Origin: Polynucleobacter sp. MWH-UH35A
GTDB lineage: Bacteria > Pseudomonadota > Gammaproteobacteria > Burkholderiales > Burkholderiaceae
Length of the DNA: 64,000 nucleotides
Assembly: GCF_018687075.1 (NCBI RefSeq)
Contig: NZ_CP061285.1
Location: forward strand, 930,001-994,000
Direction: 5' to 3'
In this document: positions 37,817 through 48,343 of the stretch, piece by piece
How the letters are laid out: the number at the start of each line of letters is the position of its first letter
Numbering within the stretch: the first letter of the stretch is position 1
Notes under the pieces: generated by a model
Told to the model about the DNA's origin: nothing
The model's database searches: none
What the model saw: the letters and a program-made list of their open reading frames with translations, nothing else
Program-made: the position numbers and the translations under genes

Positions 37817-38443
37817 ATGACTGCACTCGCCCTTACCCCCGCACAACGCAAATCCCTCAAAGCCGATGCACATGACTTAAGTCCTGTGGTGATGATTGGT
37901 GGCGATGGCTTAACTCCTGCTGTAATCAAGGAGGCCAAATTAGCGATCAATCATCATGGCTTAATAAAGATCCGCGTTTTTGGAGATGATCGTGAAGAGC
38001 GTATCGCTATTTTTGAAGAACTCTGCGATAAGTTAGATGCTGCACCAGTACAACATATTGGCAAATTGCTGGTCTTATGGAAGCCAAAAGATGTTGTGGA
38101 TGAAGCCTTCAGTAATCTTGGTCGCTCAAGTAAGCAAACGAAGAAGTCGCTTCAGGCACCACGCACTAAGCGACAACCCAATCGTAGTACTACGAAATCA
38201 GGTATTCGCACGAGCACTTCCGAGCGATCTGATCGTCGCTCTGCTTCCAATAAATCACCTTTTGAACGAGCGGCTGCCGTAAAGTCAGCAACCCCAAAAA
38301 AACGAATCCTTCGTTCAGAGGCAGCTGAATCTAAGATTGGCTGGTCTTCTCCTGGCTATAGAAAAGCAACAGCAGCACCGGCGCCCATTAAGAAGCGCAA
38401 AGTGAGAATGAGCAGCAACAAGAAAAAATCACTGGGCTCTTAA
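37817..38443 (+). CDS. yhbY: YhbY-type CRM-domain RNA-binding protein with basic tail
   Basis: YhbY binds pre-50S ribosomal particles through a CRM domain. The 208-residue product has the CRM domain at about residues 1-97 (LTPAQRKSLKADAHDLSPVV, IGGDGLTPAVIKE, GLIKIRVFGDD), then a 110-residue Lys/Arg/Ser-rich tail without globular character. E. coli YhbY is about 97 residues, so the tail doubles the length. It is divergent from rlmE across 127 bp, linking it to ribosome maturation, and ends before the terminator at 38459. Confidence 0.9.
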   Translation: MTALALTPAQRKSLKADAHDLSPVVMIGGDGLTPAVIKEAKLAINHHGLIKIRVFGDDREERIAIFEELCDKLDAAPVQHIGKLLVLWKPKDVVDEAFSNLGRSSKQTKKSLQAPRTKRQPNRSTTKSGIRTSTSERSDRRSASNKSPFERAAAVKSATPKKRILRSEAAESKIGWSSPGYRKATAAPAPIKKRKVRMSSNKKKSLGS

Positions 38444-38458
38444 GTAAGGGCTCAATAC

Positions 38459-38483
38459 AAAACGCCGCTAGTCGGCGTTTTTT
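38459..38483 (+). terminator. Terminator between yhbY and the DUF4149 gene
   Basis: AACGCCG (38461-38467) pairs with CGGCGTT (38473-38479) across a 5-nt loop, with an A-run before and a T-run after. It works for yhbY and, by symmetry, probably for the minus-strand operon; the stop codon of the DUF4149 gene lies inside it. Confidence 0.85.
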
Positions 38484-38941
38484 GTTGTCCGCCATAGGAG
38501 CGCAAGACCAAGCAGCGCCTGAATCATAAAGAGAATACTAGATGCACCATGCAGTCGACTAAACATGGGCGCATAGGATGATTCGCGTACTGATAAACCT
38601 AGATATAAGGCTTGATCCCTCAAAGCGTTCATCCAAGGAATGAGGATGAAGGCAGACCCAATTGAGCAGGCTAAGATACCAAGCAATATCCAGCGCGTCA
38701 GACGGTATTGCGATATGTTTTGGCGAACAAGATAGTTTGCCGTCACCATCAAAATGGTGCAGATGATTACACCAGAATAAGCAGTAAGTTTAAAAAGAGC
38801 TGCGGCAACCATGCCAGCGACTTGTCGATCGCCAAGACTAGCAAAGAGAATGGGTACAACTAAAAAACCAATGGTAATGTAACCGCCAACCCAGAGGCCT
38901 GCAATCAGGCTAAATACTCTCTGGGTACGGATGTGATGCAT
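38468..38941 (-). CDS. DUF4149-type membrane protein
   Basis: The 157-residue protein has four membrane segments (about 8-32, 42-64, 84-104, 134-152) and the DUF4149 pattern: RVFSLIAGLWVGGYITIGFLVVP, then HGASSILFMIQALLGLALLW near the end. Its start overlaps the greA stop by one nt. Function is unknown. It is the last gene of carA-carB-greA-DUF4149. Confidence 0.85.
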   Translation of the reverse strand: MHHIRTQRVFSLIAGLWVGGYITIGFLVVPILFASLGDRQVAGMVAAALFKLTAYSGVIICTILMVTANYLVRQNISQYRLTRWILLGILACSIGSAFILIPWMNALRDQALYLGLSVRESSYAPMFSRLHGASSILFMIQALLGLALLWRTTKNAD

Positions 38942-39417
38942 TAGACGTAACGCACTGCCAGAATTTCAACTTCACGATTGCCGCCTGGTGCCTGCACAGC
39001 AACCACATCACCCTGTTCCTTGCTGATTAATGCACGTGCAATTGGGGAGCTGATAGAAATCTTACTTAAAGCGATATCTGCCTCGTCATCACCAACGATT
39101 TGATATGTGAACTTAGTGCCGTCTTCAAGATCCTCTAGGTCAACCGTAGCGCCGAAGACTACACGTCCAGAGACATCCAGCGAAGCAGGATCAATAATTT
39201 GAGCCGCTGAGAGCTTGCCCTCAAGCTCCTGAATGCGACCCTCAATAAAGCCCTGTTTCTCTTTAGCGGCATCATACTCAGCATTCTCAGAGAGATCGCC
39301 TTGAGCACGAGCTTCTGAAATAGCATTAATGACTGCAGGACGCTCTACGTGTTTGAGGCGGTGCAACTCCTCTTTCAGAAGTTCTGCACCGCGTTTGGTA
39401 ATTGGAATTGTGCTCAT
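38941..39417 (-). CDS. greA: Transcription elongation factor GreA
   Basis: GreA stimulates transcript cleavage by stalled RNA polymerase. I start at the ATG at 39417 ([10 protein letters not shown]), which gives 158 residues, the same as E. coli GreA; an upstream frame to 39456 exists but lacks support. The N-terminal coiled coil carries the [16 protein letters not shown] tip with the acidic pair, and the C-terminal FKBP-like domain has GVV-like [16 protein letters not shown]. It is 58 bp downstream of carB. Confidence 0.95.
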   Translation of the reverse strand: MSTIPITKRGAELLKEELHRLKHVERPAVINAISEARAQGDLSENAEYDAAKEKQGFIEGRIQELEGKLSAAQIIDPASLDVSGRVVFGATVDLEDLEDGTKFTYQIVGDDEADIALSKISISSPIARALISKEQGDVVAVQAPGGNREVEILAVRYV

Positions 39418-39475
39418 ACTGCTACCTAACTTAAATTCTTGCGCAAAATTACGCATCTAAAAAGTAAATTTTAGA

Positions 39476-42400
39476 TTAAATGAGCGCCTTATGTAAGTTC
39501 TGCAATGAATAGACCTCCAGAGACTCAAGTTTGCCATTTTGAGAAGCCAGCAATCCGTCCATCACTGCCCGGGCCGCACTAATGGTTGTGTAATACGTTA
39601 CGCCATTAGCCTGGGCACTAGTGCGAATCGATCTAGAGTCAGCAATGGCAGTACGTGTCTCATCCACAGTAGTAAATACCAATGAAATCTCACCATTTTT
39701 AATGAAATCCACAATATGGGGGCGCCCATCTTTTACTTTGTTTACAACCCTTACCGGCAAGCCAGCCGCCTCAATAGCCGCAGCAGTGCCTTTAGTGGCA
39801 ACCATTGGGAAGCCTAGCTGATGTAATAGCTTGGCAACCTCAATTGCTTTTGGCTTATCACTATCTTTTACTGTCAAAAGAACTGTCCCGCTCTTAGGCA
39901 GCTTGATGCCAGCGCCTAATTGAGACTTAAATAAGGCCTCACCGAAAGTCTTGCCAACTCCCATCACCTCTCCAGTAGATCGCATCTCTGGTCCGAGAAT
40001 AGGATCAATGCCCGGGAATTTATTGAATGGAAATACTGCTTCCTTGACTGAGAAGTATGGAGGCTTCACTTCAGTCTTAATGCCCTGCTGACTTAATGAT
40101 TGACCCACCATGCAGCGAGCCGCAATCTTTGCTAGTTGCAGGCCTGTTGCTTTAGATACAAATGGGACAGTACGTGACGCACGTGGATTAACTTCCAATA
40201 CATAAATCACATCTTTTCCATCGACATTCTGAATAGCAAACTGTACATTCATCAGGCCAATGACATTCAGACCCTTAGCCATTGCAGCAGTTTGGCGTTT
40301 GATTTCCTCTACTGTCTTATCTGATAATGAATATGGAGGCAACGAACAAGCGGAGTCGCCGGAATGCACGCCAGCCTGCTCAATATGCTCCATGACACCA
40401 CCAATGAAAACAATCTCACCATCACTGATGCAATCCACATCACACTCAATCGCGTCATTAAGGAATCGATCTAACAACACTGGTGAGTCATGGGAAACCT
40501 TCACGGCTTCACGCATATACCGCTCCAAATCGCGACCATCATGAACAATTTCCATTGCGCGACCACCCAAAACATAAGATGGACGAACCACTAATGGATA
40601 GCCAATCTCATCAGCCAACTTTAGAGCTTCTTCTTCAGTACGCGCTGTGCGATTCGGTGGTTGACGTAAACCGAGGTCTTGCAAGAGCTTTTGGAAACGT
40701 TCGCGGTCTTCCGCAGCGTCAATCATGTCAGGCGAAGTGCCAATGATTGGCACTCCATTACGTTCAAGATCAAGAGCCAATTTCAAAGGAGTTTGACCGC
40801 CATACTGAACGATTACACCCTTGGGCTTTTCTTTAGCAACAATCTCGAGAACATCCTCTAGAGTTAGAGGCTCAAAGTAGAGGCGATCAGAGGTATCGTA
40901 GTCGGTTGAAACGGTTTCTGGGTTGCAGTTGACCATGATGGTCTCGTAACCATCATCACGCATTGCTAATGCGGCATGTACGCAGCAATAGTCAAACTCG
41001 ATACCCTGACCAATTCGATTTGGGCCTCCACCCAGAACCATGATCTTTTCTTTGTTAGTTGGCTGCGATTCGCACTCGCCATGCTCTGCTTCGTATGTTG
41101 AATACAAGTAGGCAGTATTTGTTGAGAATTCTGCCGCGCAGGTATCTACACGCTTGTAGACAGGAACCACTTTTAAGCGATGACGTGCAGCACGCACTGA
41201 AGCAGCATCGACACCCAATAATTTTGCTAAGCGACGATCAGAAAATCCTTTTTGCTTTACAAAGCGCAGTTCTGGTGCTGTGAGGCTATCAATCTTGCGT
41301 TGTTTGAGTTCAGCCTCAATGGTAATTAGCTCTTCAATTTGCTCCAAGAACCACGGATCTACTCTCGTCTCGCTATAAATCTCGTCAAGACCCATGCCCA
41401 TACGGAATGCATCTGCCAGATACCAAATACGATCTGGACCTGGTTCATTAATTTCGTTGATGATGTCATCGAGGTCTGTAGATACTTCATCCAAGCCATC
41501 AACACCAACCTCAAGACCACGCAGTGCTTTTTGGAAGGACTCCTGGAAAGTGCGACCAATCGCCATGACTTCACCAACAGACTTCATCTGCGTCGTTAAA
41601 CGAGAATCTGCTTGTGGAAATTTCTCAAAAGCAAAACGGGGAATCTTCGTAACCACATAATCAATCGAAGGCTCAAATGAAGCGGGTGTTGCACCCCCGG
41701 TAATGTCGTTCTTGAGTTCGTCTAGGGTGTAACCAACAGCCAGCTTAGCGGCAATCTTCGCAATCGGGAAGCCTGTCGCTTTGGATGCTAATGCTGATGA
41801 GCGTGATACTCGCGGGTTCATCTCAATGACGATCATGCGACCATCTACTGGATTGATCGAGAACTGAACGTTAGAGCCACCAGTATCAACACCAATTTCC
41901 CTCAGAACAGCAATCGATGCATTACGCATGATTTGATATTCTTTATCTGTAAGAGTCTGCGCAGGAGCTACCGTGATGGAGTCACCGGTATGCACGCCCA
42001 TTGGATCTAAGTTTTCAATCGAGCAAACGATGATGCAATTGTCGTTGCGATCACGTACCACTTCCATCTCAAACTCTTTCCAGCCTAAGAGGGATTCTTC
42101 AATTAAGAGCTCACGAGTTGGTGATAAATCAAGACCGCGCTTACAAATCTCTTCAAATTCTTCACGGTTATAAGCAATGCCACCGCCTGAACCACCCATG
42201 GTGAATGAAGGACGAATAACTACTGGGAAACCTGAGCTACCAGTTTCTTGTTGTATACGTTGTTGAACTGCATGAGCCTCATCCATAGAGTGCGCAATGC
42301 CAGACTTTGCAGAACCCAAACCAATTTTGGTCATGGCCTCTTTAAATTTTTGGCGATCCTCAGCTTTATCAATCGCTTCTGGTGATGCACCAATTAATTC

Positions 42401-42739
42401 GCAGCCGTATTTTTCCAATACGCCATGACGATGCAAATCTAATGCGCAATTGAGTGCAGTTTGGCCACCCATAGTTGGCAAAATTGCATCCGGCTTTTCG
42501 GTAGCAATAATGCGCTCTACTACTTCCCAGGTAATTGGCTCAATATAGGTTACATCGGCCATCTCTGGGTCAGTCATGATGGTTGCAGGATTGCTGTTGA
42601 CCAAAATAACTTTGTAACCTTCGTCACGCAAAGCCTTACATGCTTGCGCTCCAGAATAGTCAAACTCGCAAGCCTGGCCAATCACAATCGGACCAGCGCC
42701 AATAATGAGGATGCTCTTAATGTCGCTACGCTTAGGCAT
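39476..42739 (-). CDS. carB: Carbamoyl-phosphate synthase large subunit
   Basis: CarB makes carbamoyl phosphate for arginine and pyrimidine synthesis. The 1087-residue protein has the duplicated ATP-grasp halves: the first with [20 protein letters not shown] and [11 protein letters not shown], the second with [20 protein letters not shown] and [11 protein letters not shown]. The allosteric C-terminal domain (about 950-1080) with [20 protein letters not shown] is present. Its start overlaps the carA stop by one nt. Confidence 0.98.
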   Translation of the reverse strand: MPKRSDIKSILIIGAGPIVIGQACEFDYSGAQACKALRDEGYKVILVNSNPATIMTDPEMADVTYIEPITWEVVERIIATEKPDAILPTMGGQTALNCALDLHRHGVLEKYGCELIGASPEAIDKAEDRQKFKEAMTKIGLGSAKSGIAHSMDEAHAVQQRIQQETGSSGFPVVIRPSFTMGGSGGGIAYNREEFEEICKRGLDLSPTRELLIEESLLGWKEFEMEVVRDRNDNCIIVCSIENLDPMGVHTGDSITVAPAQTLTDKEYQIMRNASIAVLREIGVDTGGSNVQFSINPVDGRMIVIEMNPRVSRSSALASKATGFPIAKIAAKLAVGYTLDELKNDITGGATPASFEPSIDYVVTKIPRFAFEKFPQADSRLTTQMKSVGEVMAIGRTFQESFQKALRGLEVGVDGLDEVSTDLDDIINEINEPGPDRIWYLADAFRMGMGLDEIYSETRVDPWFLEQIEELITIEAELKQRKIDSLTAPELRFVKQKGFSDRRLAKLLGVDAASVRAARHRLKVVPVYKRVDTCAAEFSTNTAYLYSTYEAEHGECESQPTNKEKIMVLGGGPNRIGQGIEFDYCCVHAALAMRDDGYETIMVNCNPETVSTDYDTSDRLYFEPLTLEDVLEIVAKEKPKGVIVQYGGQTPLKLALDLERNGVPIIGTSPDMIDAAEDRERFQKLLQDLGLRQPPNRTARTEEEALKLADEIGYPLVVRPSYVLGGRAMEIVHDGRDLERYMREAVKVSHDSPVLLDRFLNDAIECDVDCISDGEIVFIGGVMEHIEQAGVHSGDSACSLPPYSLSDKTVEEIKRQTAAMAKGLNVIGLMNVQFAIQNVDGKDVIYVLEVNPRASRTVPFVSKATGLQLAKIAARCMVGQSLSQQGIKTEVKPPYFSVKEAVFPFNKFPGIDPILGPEMRSTGEVMGVGKTFGEALFKSQLGAGIKLPKSGTVLLTVKDSDKPKAIEVAKLLHQLGFPMVATKGTAAAIEAAGLPVRVVNKVKDGRPHIVDFIKNGEISLVFTTVDETRTAIADSRSIRTSAQANGVTYYTTISAARAVMDGLLASQNGKLESLEVYSLQNLHKALI

Positions 42740-43935
42740 TATTTGCCCTCCTTCTTGCTGGCAGCATTCATGAGCTCCACAAATCGATCAAATAAATAGG
42801 CAATGTCATGAGGACCAGGAGAGGCCTCAGGGTGCCCCTGGAAACACAGTGCTGGCTTATCTTTCCAAGCCAAACCCTGTAAGGACCCATCAAACAAGGA
42901 GACGTGAGTAACACGAATATTGTCCGGTAGAGTTTTGGCGTCAACAGCAAAGCCGTGATTCTGAGATGTAATCGCTACGCGTCCAGTATCTAAATCTTTT
43001 ACAGGATGGTTGGCGCCATGGTGACCAAATTTCATCTTCAAGGTTTTAGCGCCTGCGGCAAGGCCCATGATTTGATGTCCCAAACAAATGCCAAACGTTG
43101 GCACGCCTTTTTCAATAATTTCTTTGGCAGCAGCAATTGCGTAATCACATGGACCAGGATCTCCAGGGCCATTTGAAAAGAACACGCCATCAGGATTCAT
43201 GGCCATTACTTCAGCAGCGCTAGTTTGTGCAGGCACCACTGTCAGTTGACAACCACGTTCTGCAAGCATCCGCAAAATGTTGCGTTTCACACCAAAATCA
43301 TAAGCCACCACTTTTTTGACTGGCTTGTTGGCGTCTAAAGTTCTATAGGCAGGCTTGCCATCAGGACCATGCAGATCCCATTCTGCTTCGCGCCATTCAT
43401 ATGGTTTTTGTGTGGTGACTACCTTGGCAAGATCTAAGCCTGACATTCCGGGGAAAGCCTTTGCAAGCTCAAGAGCCTTTATGCCTAGATTTTCATAACT
43501 GTCGCCTACTTTGCCGGCAACAATGGCACCCGATTGAGCACCCTTGTCACGAAGAATTCGGGTGAGTTTACGAGTATCAATGCCTGCAATGCCCAGAACG
43601 CCGGCCTTGTTGAGATAGTCATCCAGGGAACCTTCTGAGCGGAAATTGGAAATGCGTTTTGGCATATCTTTAATAACTAAACCTGCAGCATGAATCTGAT
43701 CAGATTCTGCATCTTGTGCATTTACACCTACGTTACCGATATGCGGATAAGTCAATGTCACGATTTGGCGTGAGTAGCTGGGATCAGTAATGATCTCTTG
43801 ATATCCAGTCAATGCAGTATTAAAGACAACTTCGCCGGTAGTTTCGCCTGCGGCGCCAATACTAAATCCGGGAAATAAAGTGCCGTCGGCTAAAGCCAAC
43901 ACGGCGGAAGGAAAAGAAGGAAGCAAGGGTGACAA
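42739..43935 (-). CDS. carA: Carbamoyl-phosphate synthase small (glutaminase) subunit
   Basis: CarA hydrolyses glutamine and passes ammonia to CarB. The 398-residue protein has the CPSase small-chain domain with [12 protein letters not shown] and [16 protein letters not shown], and a class I glutamine amidotransferase domain with the nucleophile in [11 protein letters not shown] and the HPEASPG segment. The start is TTG at 43935, with GGAG five nt upstream; a second TTG at 43926 is possible. The 238-bp upstream gap holds a TATGAT at 44065-44060 that may be its -10 box. Confidence 0.96.
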   Translation of the reverse strand: MSPLLPSFPSAVLALADGTLFPGFSIGAAGETTGEVVFNTALTGYQEIITDPSYSRQIVTLTYPHIGNVGVNAQDAESDQIHAAGLVIKDMPKRISNFRSEGSLDDYLNKAGVLGIAGIDTRKLTRILRDKGAQSGAIVAGKVGDSYENLGIKALELAKAFPGMSGLDLAKVVTTQKPYEWREAEWDLHGPDGKPAYRTLDANKPVKKVVAYDFGVKRNILRMLAERGCQLTVVPAQTSAAEVMAMNPDGVFFSNGPGDPGPCDYAIAAAKEIIEKGVPTFGICLGHQIMGLAAGAKTLKMKFGHHGANHPVKDLDTGRVAITSQNHGFAVDAKTLPDNIRVTHVSLFDGSLQGLAWKDKPALCFQGHPEASPGPHDIAYLFDRFVELMNAASKKEGK

Positions 43936-44117
43936 ACCATCTCCAGTCCCTGCTCCATCCGACGCTCAAAACCCTCAAAAAAGACCAACCCGAGGATGTT
44001 TTTGGCGGGAGGTGAGTGTCTTTAAGCGCTAGGGTATTTAATTAGTTTCGAACCCTGTAATCATACCATTTCTGCTCGTAAACCCTTGAATACCCAGCCA
44101 TATAGGGCTCTAGAAGG
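43936..44117 (-). promoter_or_regulatory. carA upstream region with a candidate -10 box
   Basis: The gap upstream of carA has no gene. On the minus strand it contains TATGAT (44065-44060) without a convincing -35 hexamer, which would give a leader of about 118 nt. That leader has a weak CCTC/GAGG pairing around a T-run, but I see no convincing attenuator or known riboswitch. It may hold pyrimidine or arginine control elements; this is inference. Confidence 0.35.
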
Positions 44118-44150
44118 AAAAAGCTCCTCCAGCCTAGTGACTAGAGGAGC
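44118..44150 (-). terminator. Intrinsic terminator of prpE
   Basis: On the minus strand GCTCCTC (44150-44144) pairs with GAGGAGC (44129-44123), followed by a TTTTT run at 44122-44118. It lies 24 bp past the prpE stop. Confidence 0.85.
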
Positions 44151-44173
44151 AATTTTGCCCAAAGTTGCAGTTA

Positions 44174-46057
44174 TTAAGCCTTGGCGCTTTGCTCAATAAT
44201 AGTTTTGATTTGAGCCAATACAGACTGATCATCCATGGTGCTGATATCGCCAGGATCGCGACCTTCTGCAACGGCCTGAAGAGCGCGACGCACAATCTTC
44301 CCAGAGCGAGTCTTAGGTAGAGCTGAGACGATATATACGCGCCCCGGACGAGCGATCGCACCTAGAGTGGTATCCACAGTCTTCATACATTCCGCTTCTA
44401 GGGTTGCAGTATTTGAAGAATCCTTCGGAATCACGAATGCAATCGCAGCCTGTCCCTTTAATTTATCTTCAATACCCACTACGGCAACTTCTGAGACATT
44501 CGGATGGCTAGAAATGCTTTCTTCAATTTCACGTGTACCAAGGCGATGTCCAGCAACGTTGATTACGTCATCAGTACGTCCCAAAATAAAGAAGTAGCCA
44601 TCTTTATCTTTGATGCCCCAGTCAAAAGTTGAATAAATCAACTTACCAGGAATTGTTTCCCAATAAGTGCTAATGAAGCGCTTGTCGTCACCCCAAACAG
44701 TTTGCATGCAGCCTGGAGGCAACGGGCCTTCAATCGCAATCACACCTTTTTGGTCTGGACCCAACTCTTCAGAGGTTGCATCATCAAGCAACTTCATGTT
44801 GTAGCCAAATGAAGGAACACCTGGAGAGCCAAACTTATGCGGCATGACTTCAACACCACGTTGAATAGCTAGCATTGGCCAGCCAGTCTCAGTCTGCCAG
44901 TAGTTATCAACGATTGGTTTATTAATTGCACCGTGAATCCAACTTGCTGTTGGCTCATCTAATGGTTCGCCTGCCAAAAACAAGGCGCGCAATTTAGAAA
45001 GGTCATACTTCGTTAAGAAGGCAGGATCTTGTTTTTTGAGCACGCGGACAGCTGTTGGTGCAGAGAACATCACTGATACTTTGTACTTATCTACCAGCTC
45101 CCACCAAATACCCGCGTCAGGACGCAAAGGCGTACCTTCATACATGATGGTTGCCATACCTGAAAGCAATGGTGCATAAATAATGTAGCTATGGCCAACT
45201 ACCCAACCAATATCGGATGTACAGAACATCGTCTCACCCGCATTGCCGGTAAAGATGTGCTTCATAGATGCCGCTAGAGCAACGGCATATCCACCTGTAT
45301 CACGCTGCACACCTTTTGGTTTGCCAGTAGTGCCAGAGGTATACAAAATGTATGAAGGATGAGTTGCGTCAACCCACTCAATCGGCACCACATCATTTAA
45401 ATGCTTTTGACGTTCACTTGCATAATCCAAATCACGGCCAGCAACGGTAGTGAATTCGGTTAGACCGCGATTCACAATCAAAACCTTTTCTGGTTTGTAT
45501 TCAGCTAAAGAGATTGCTTCATCCAATAACGGCTTATAAGGCACAGCTTTACCGCCACGAGCACCTGCCTCAGCAGTCACAATTAATTTAGGTTTTGCAT
45601 CATCAATACGAGAAGCGAGGCTATGGGAAGCAAAGCCACCAAACACAACAGAGTGAATGGCGCCAATACGAGCACAAGCAAGCATTGCAAAACAAGCCTC
45701 AGCAATCATCGGCATGTAGATTAATACGCGATCACCTTTTTTAACGCCTGCAGATTTATAAATTGCAGCCATACGATTCACTTCATCGTATAGCTCTTTA
45801 AATGTATAAGCCTTCTCTTGATTGGTTTCTGTTGAGACTGCCACTAAAGCGATTTGATCTGGACGATCTTTAAGATGGCGATCGACTGCGTTGTAACAAA
45901 GGTTTGTCAGGCCACCCTCAAACCATTTCGCAAATGGCGGGTTGTTGTAATTGAGAACCTGATCAAATGGTTTTTCCCAGTGAATTAATTGCGCCTGCTC
46001 ACCCCAAAATCCGTCTGGGTCTTTAATTGAGCGCTCGTGATGTGCTTTATAGGACAT
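44174..46057 (-). CDS. prpE: Propionate-CoA ligase (acetyl-CoA-synthetase family)
   Basis: PrpE makes propionyl-CoA from propionate, ATP and CoA. With the ATG at 46057 the protein has 627 residues and begins MSYKAHHERSIKDPDGFWGE, as usual in PrpE. It contains the adenylation motif YTSGTTGKPKGVQRD, the acyl-pocket segment and the C-terminal hinge RLGTREIEES with the catalytic Lys in KTRSGKIVRR. A longer frame from a TTG at 46090 has less support. No prpBCD genes are in the window; an acetyl-CoA synthetase function is less likely from the N terminus. Confidence 0.92.
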   Translation of the reverse strand: MSYKAHHERSIKDPDGFWGEQAQLIHWEKPFDQVLNYNNPPFAKWFEGGLTNLCYNAVDRHLKDRPDQIALVAVSTETNQEKAYTFKELYDEVNRMAAIYKSAGVKKGDRVLIYMPMIAEACFAMLACARIGAIHSVVFGGFASHSLASRIDDAKPKLIVTAEAGARGGKAVPYKPLLDEAISLAEYKPEKVLIVNRGLTEFTTVAGRDLDYASERQKHLNDVVPIEWVDATHPSYILYTSGTTGKPKGVQRDTGGYAVALAASMKHIFTGNAGETMFCTSDIGWVVGHSYIIYAPLLSGMATIMYEGTPLRPDAGIWWELVDKYKVSVMFSAPTAVRVLKKQDPAFLTKYDLSKLRALFLAGEPLDEPTASWIHGAINKPIVDNYWQTETGWPMLAIQRGVEVMPHKFGSPGVPSFGYNMKLLDDATSEELGPDQKGVIAIEGPLPPGCMQTVWGDDKRFISTYWETIPGKLIYSTFDWGIKDKDGYFFILGRTDDVINVAGHRLGTREIEESISSHPNVSEVAVVGIEDKLKGQAAIAFVIPKDSSNTATLEAECMKTVDTTLGAIARPGRVYIVSALPKTRSGKIVRRALQAVAEGRDPGDISTMDDQSVLAQIKTIIEQSAKA

Positions 46058-46091
46058 GGTCAACCTGATTTCTTTAAAAAAGTTACTCAAA

Positions 46092-47528
46092 TTACTGGCT
46101 CTTGCTCACTGCTTTGCCATTGTTACTGCTGGCTGAGGCTGGTGAACTACCATTTTTCGCAGATTTTGCAAGCCCTGTCGATGCGGATTTATGCTGAGAT
46201 GCAGCATTTTTTGCGGAAGAATTACCCTTAGAAGCATTCTTTTCGGCGGTTTTTGGATGATTTACAGGTGCGCACTTAACTGGTTTTGAGCCTTTTGCCC
46301 CCCTAGCAGGCTTAGGACACTTCGGCGCAGGCGGCGCAGGTTTTTCAAGGCTGAGGCTGGCGTTTTCTGCCATGGCAGTCGAAACATCACCTGGCCGACG
46401 GTTTGTTTTTGGTATTAATACAGTGGAGCCGGAGCGGATACGCATTCCCCTGGGGATACCATTAACCTCCCTCAATGTATCGACATCGACACCTAAGGTT
46501 TTTGCTGCTTGGTCCACGCTCTCCGTTTTAGTTACTTGAACAGCCGTCCATGACGACAGTGGCTTGTCGTATTGCTTCAAATTGGATTGAAATATTTCAG
46601 CGTGAGCAAACGGCAACAATATCTGCTGATTGGCATTACTCAAAATTAAGGGCTTATTAAATGATGGATTCAGGCTATGAAATTCATCTGCAGGGATTTC
46701 AGCCAACTTAATGACTAAGGCCACGTCAATGTCACTACCGACATCTACCGCAACAAAGTAAGGGTGATTTTCAAGATCAGGCAATACGATTCCATAAGCC
46801 TGTGGATCTAAAACAATTTGTCGATAGGCCATTAATTTTGGAACGTAATTCCGAGTTTCACGCGGCAGAGTCAAGCTCTCATAATCGGTCGGCAAACCAG
46901 CTGCGGCATTACGCTTTTGTGCTTTGGCAATATTTCCAGCGCCCCAGTTGTAGGCAGCCAGAGCAAGCTCCCAACTACCAAACTGATTATGCAAGCGCTG
47001 CAGGTAATCTAAAGCTGCATCCGTTGACTGCACGACATCACGTCTTTCATCTCTGAATACGTTTTGCGTTAAGCGGAAGTCTTTTCCGGTGGCGGGCATA
47101 AATTGCCATAAACCCACTGCCTTTGCACTAGATTTAGCATTGGTAACGAAAGCGCTCTCAACAAAAGGTAGGAGCGCAATTTCTGTCGGCATATTACGTG
47201 CGTTAACCTCTTGAACAATGTAAAACAAATAGCGTGATGATCTTGTCATAGAACGATTCACGTAATCTGGTCTTGCGGCCAACCAGCGGACTTGTTCAAT
47301 TTCCAATGGCGTATTCATGGACTCCATCTGAAAGCCATCTCTTATTCGCAGCCACAAATTATCTGAAGGTGCGTAGACTTTGCTGACAGATTGATTTTTG
47401 AGGTTTACCCGTGTTGCCCTAGATGCCTTTGAATTCGTTTTCGTTGGAGTATCAGAAGACCAATCTCCAGTACTAGCGCAACCACTTAAAAAGGCAGCAA
47501 TTAGTATTGCCGCATAAATCAAGCGCAT
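46092..47528 (-). CDS. mltD: Membrane-bound lytic murein transglycosylase D (MltD-like) lipoprotein
   Basis: MltD cleaves peptidoglycan glycan strands. The 478-residue product has a lipobox (LSGCAS, lipidated Cys near residue 17), an SLT domain at about 100-230 with the catalytic glutamate in LLPFVESAFVTNA and the GLWQFMPATGKDFRL motif, and one LysM domain near 340-385. The last 90 residues are low-complexity, rich in Lys, Ala and Ser. The start overlaps the gloB stop by one nt (TGATG), so it is translated after gloB. Confidence 0.9.
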   Translation of the reverse strand: MRLIYAAILIAAFLSGCASTGDWSSDTPTKTNSKASRATRVNLKNQSVSKVYAPSDNLWLRIRDGFQMESMNTPLEIEQVRWLAARPDYVNRSMTRSSRYLFYIVQEVNARNMPTEIALLPFVESAFVTNAKSSAKAVGLWQFMPATGKDFRLTQNVFRDERRDVVQSTDAALDYLQRLHNQFGSWELALAAYNWGAGNIAKAQKRNAAAGLPTDYESLTLPRETRNYVPKLMAYRQIVLDPQAYGIVLPDLENHPYFVAVDVGSDIDVALVIKLAEIPADEFHSLNPSFNKPLILSNANQQILLPFAHAEIFQSNLKQYDKPLSSWTAVQVTKTESVDQAAKTLGVDVDTLREVNGIPRGMRIRSGSTVLIPKTNRRPGDVSTAMAENASLSLEKPAPPAPKCPKPARGAKGSKPVKCAPVNHPKTAEKNASKGNSSAKNAASQHKSASTGLAKSAKNGSSPASASSNNGKAVSKSQ

Positions 47529-48337
47529 CAGAAACGATCTTTCCAGGCGCGAATAACTGCCAATACATGCGCAGCTGTTGGTAAGTTATCTTGCTCTGAA
47601 ACTTCCTTTGCCATCGCAGTTACTTCAGCCTGATCACAGCGCATAAAGGGATTTACCTGCAGCTCCTGGCCAATCGTTGTTGGTAGCGTTGGCAAGCCCT
47701 GCTCTCGCAGTGATTTTGCTTGCTCATCCCAAGAGAGTAGATTGAGATTATTCGGCTCAACTGCTAGCGCAAAACGAATATTGGATAAAGTGTATTCGTG
47801 GGTGCAGTAAACCAAGGTATTTTTTGGTAATGCCGCAAACTTTGCGAGGGACTCCGACATTTGGGTAGGCGTGCCTTCAAACAATCTTCCGCATCCCGAG
47901 GCAAACAAGGTATCTCCACAAAAGAGCATGGGTTCAACAACATTGGCTTGCATGTTGGCAAAGTAAGAAATGTGACTCAATGTGTGGCCAGGAACTTCGA
48001 ATACCTTAAGGCTAATTCGGGGTGACGCAATTTCAATCTTGTCATCCTGCATTACTGCGACAGTTCGCCCCGGAATGTTTTCGCCTACTGGGCCCCATAC
48101 GGGAATATCAGCACCCAGAGCTTTCAATAAATGAAGAATGCCGCCTGTATGGTCAGCATGGTGGTGGGTAATTAAAATTCCCTTGAGGGTTAAGTTTTTT
48201 AACCTCAAATACTCAAGGACTGGGGCACAATCTCCTGGGTCAACCACCAAGGCAGCACTACCATCATGAATGCACCAGATATAGTTGTCATCAAAAGCCG
48301 GTATGGGCCAGACCTGCAATAAAGTATTCTTATCCAT
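47528..48337 (-). CDS. gloB: Hydroxyacylglutathione hydrolase (glyoxalase II)
   Basis: GloB hydrolyses S-lactoylglutathione to lactate and glutathione, the second step of methylglyoxal detoxification. The 269-residue metallo-beta-lactamase fold protein has the metal motif THHHADHTGG, PGHTLSHISYF, FCGDTLFASGCGRLFEG and the C-terminal glyoxalase II domain with CDQAEV. It overlaps mltD by one nt. It is divergent from the methyltransferase-like gene by 6 bp. Confidence 0.96.
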   Translation of the reverse strand: MDKNTLLQVWPIPAFDDNYIWCIHDGSAALVVDPGDCAPVLEYLRLKNLTLKGILITHHHADHTGGILHLLKALGADIPVWGPVGENIPGRTVAVMQDDKIEIASPRISLKVFEVPGHTLSHISYFANMQANVVEPMLFCGDTLFASGCGRLFEGTPTQMSESLAKFAALPKNTLVYCTHEYTLSNIRFALAVEPNNLNLLSWDEQAKSLREQGLPTLPTTIGQELQVNPFMRCDQAEVTAMAKEVSEQDNLPTAAHVLAVIRAWKDRF

Positions 48338-48343
48338 AAACCG

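Noticed and set aside
40483..41660. Several open frames of 70-90 codons opposite carB
   Set aside because: They are antisense shadows of a highly conserved coding sequence, with no start signals and unlikely composition.
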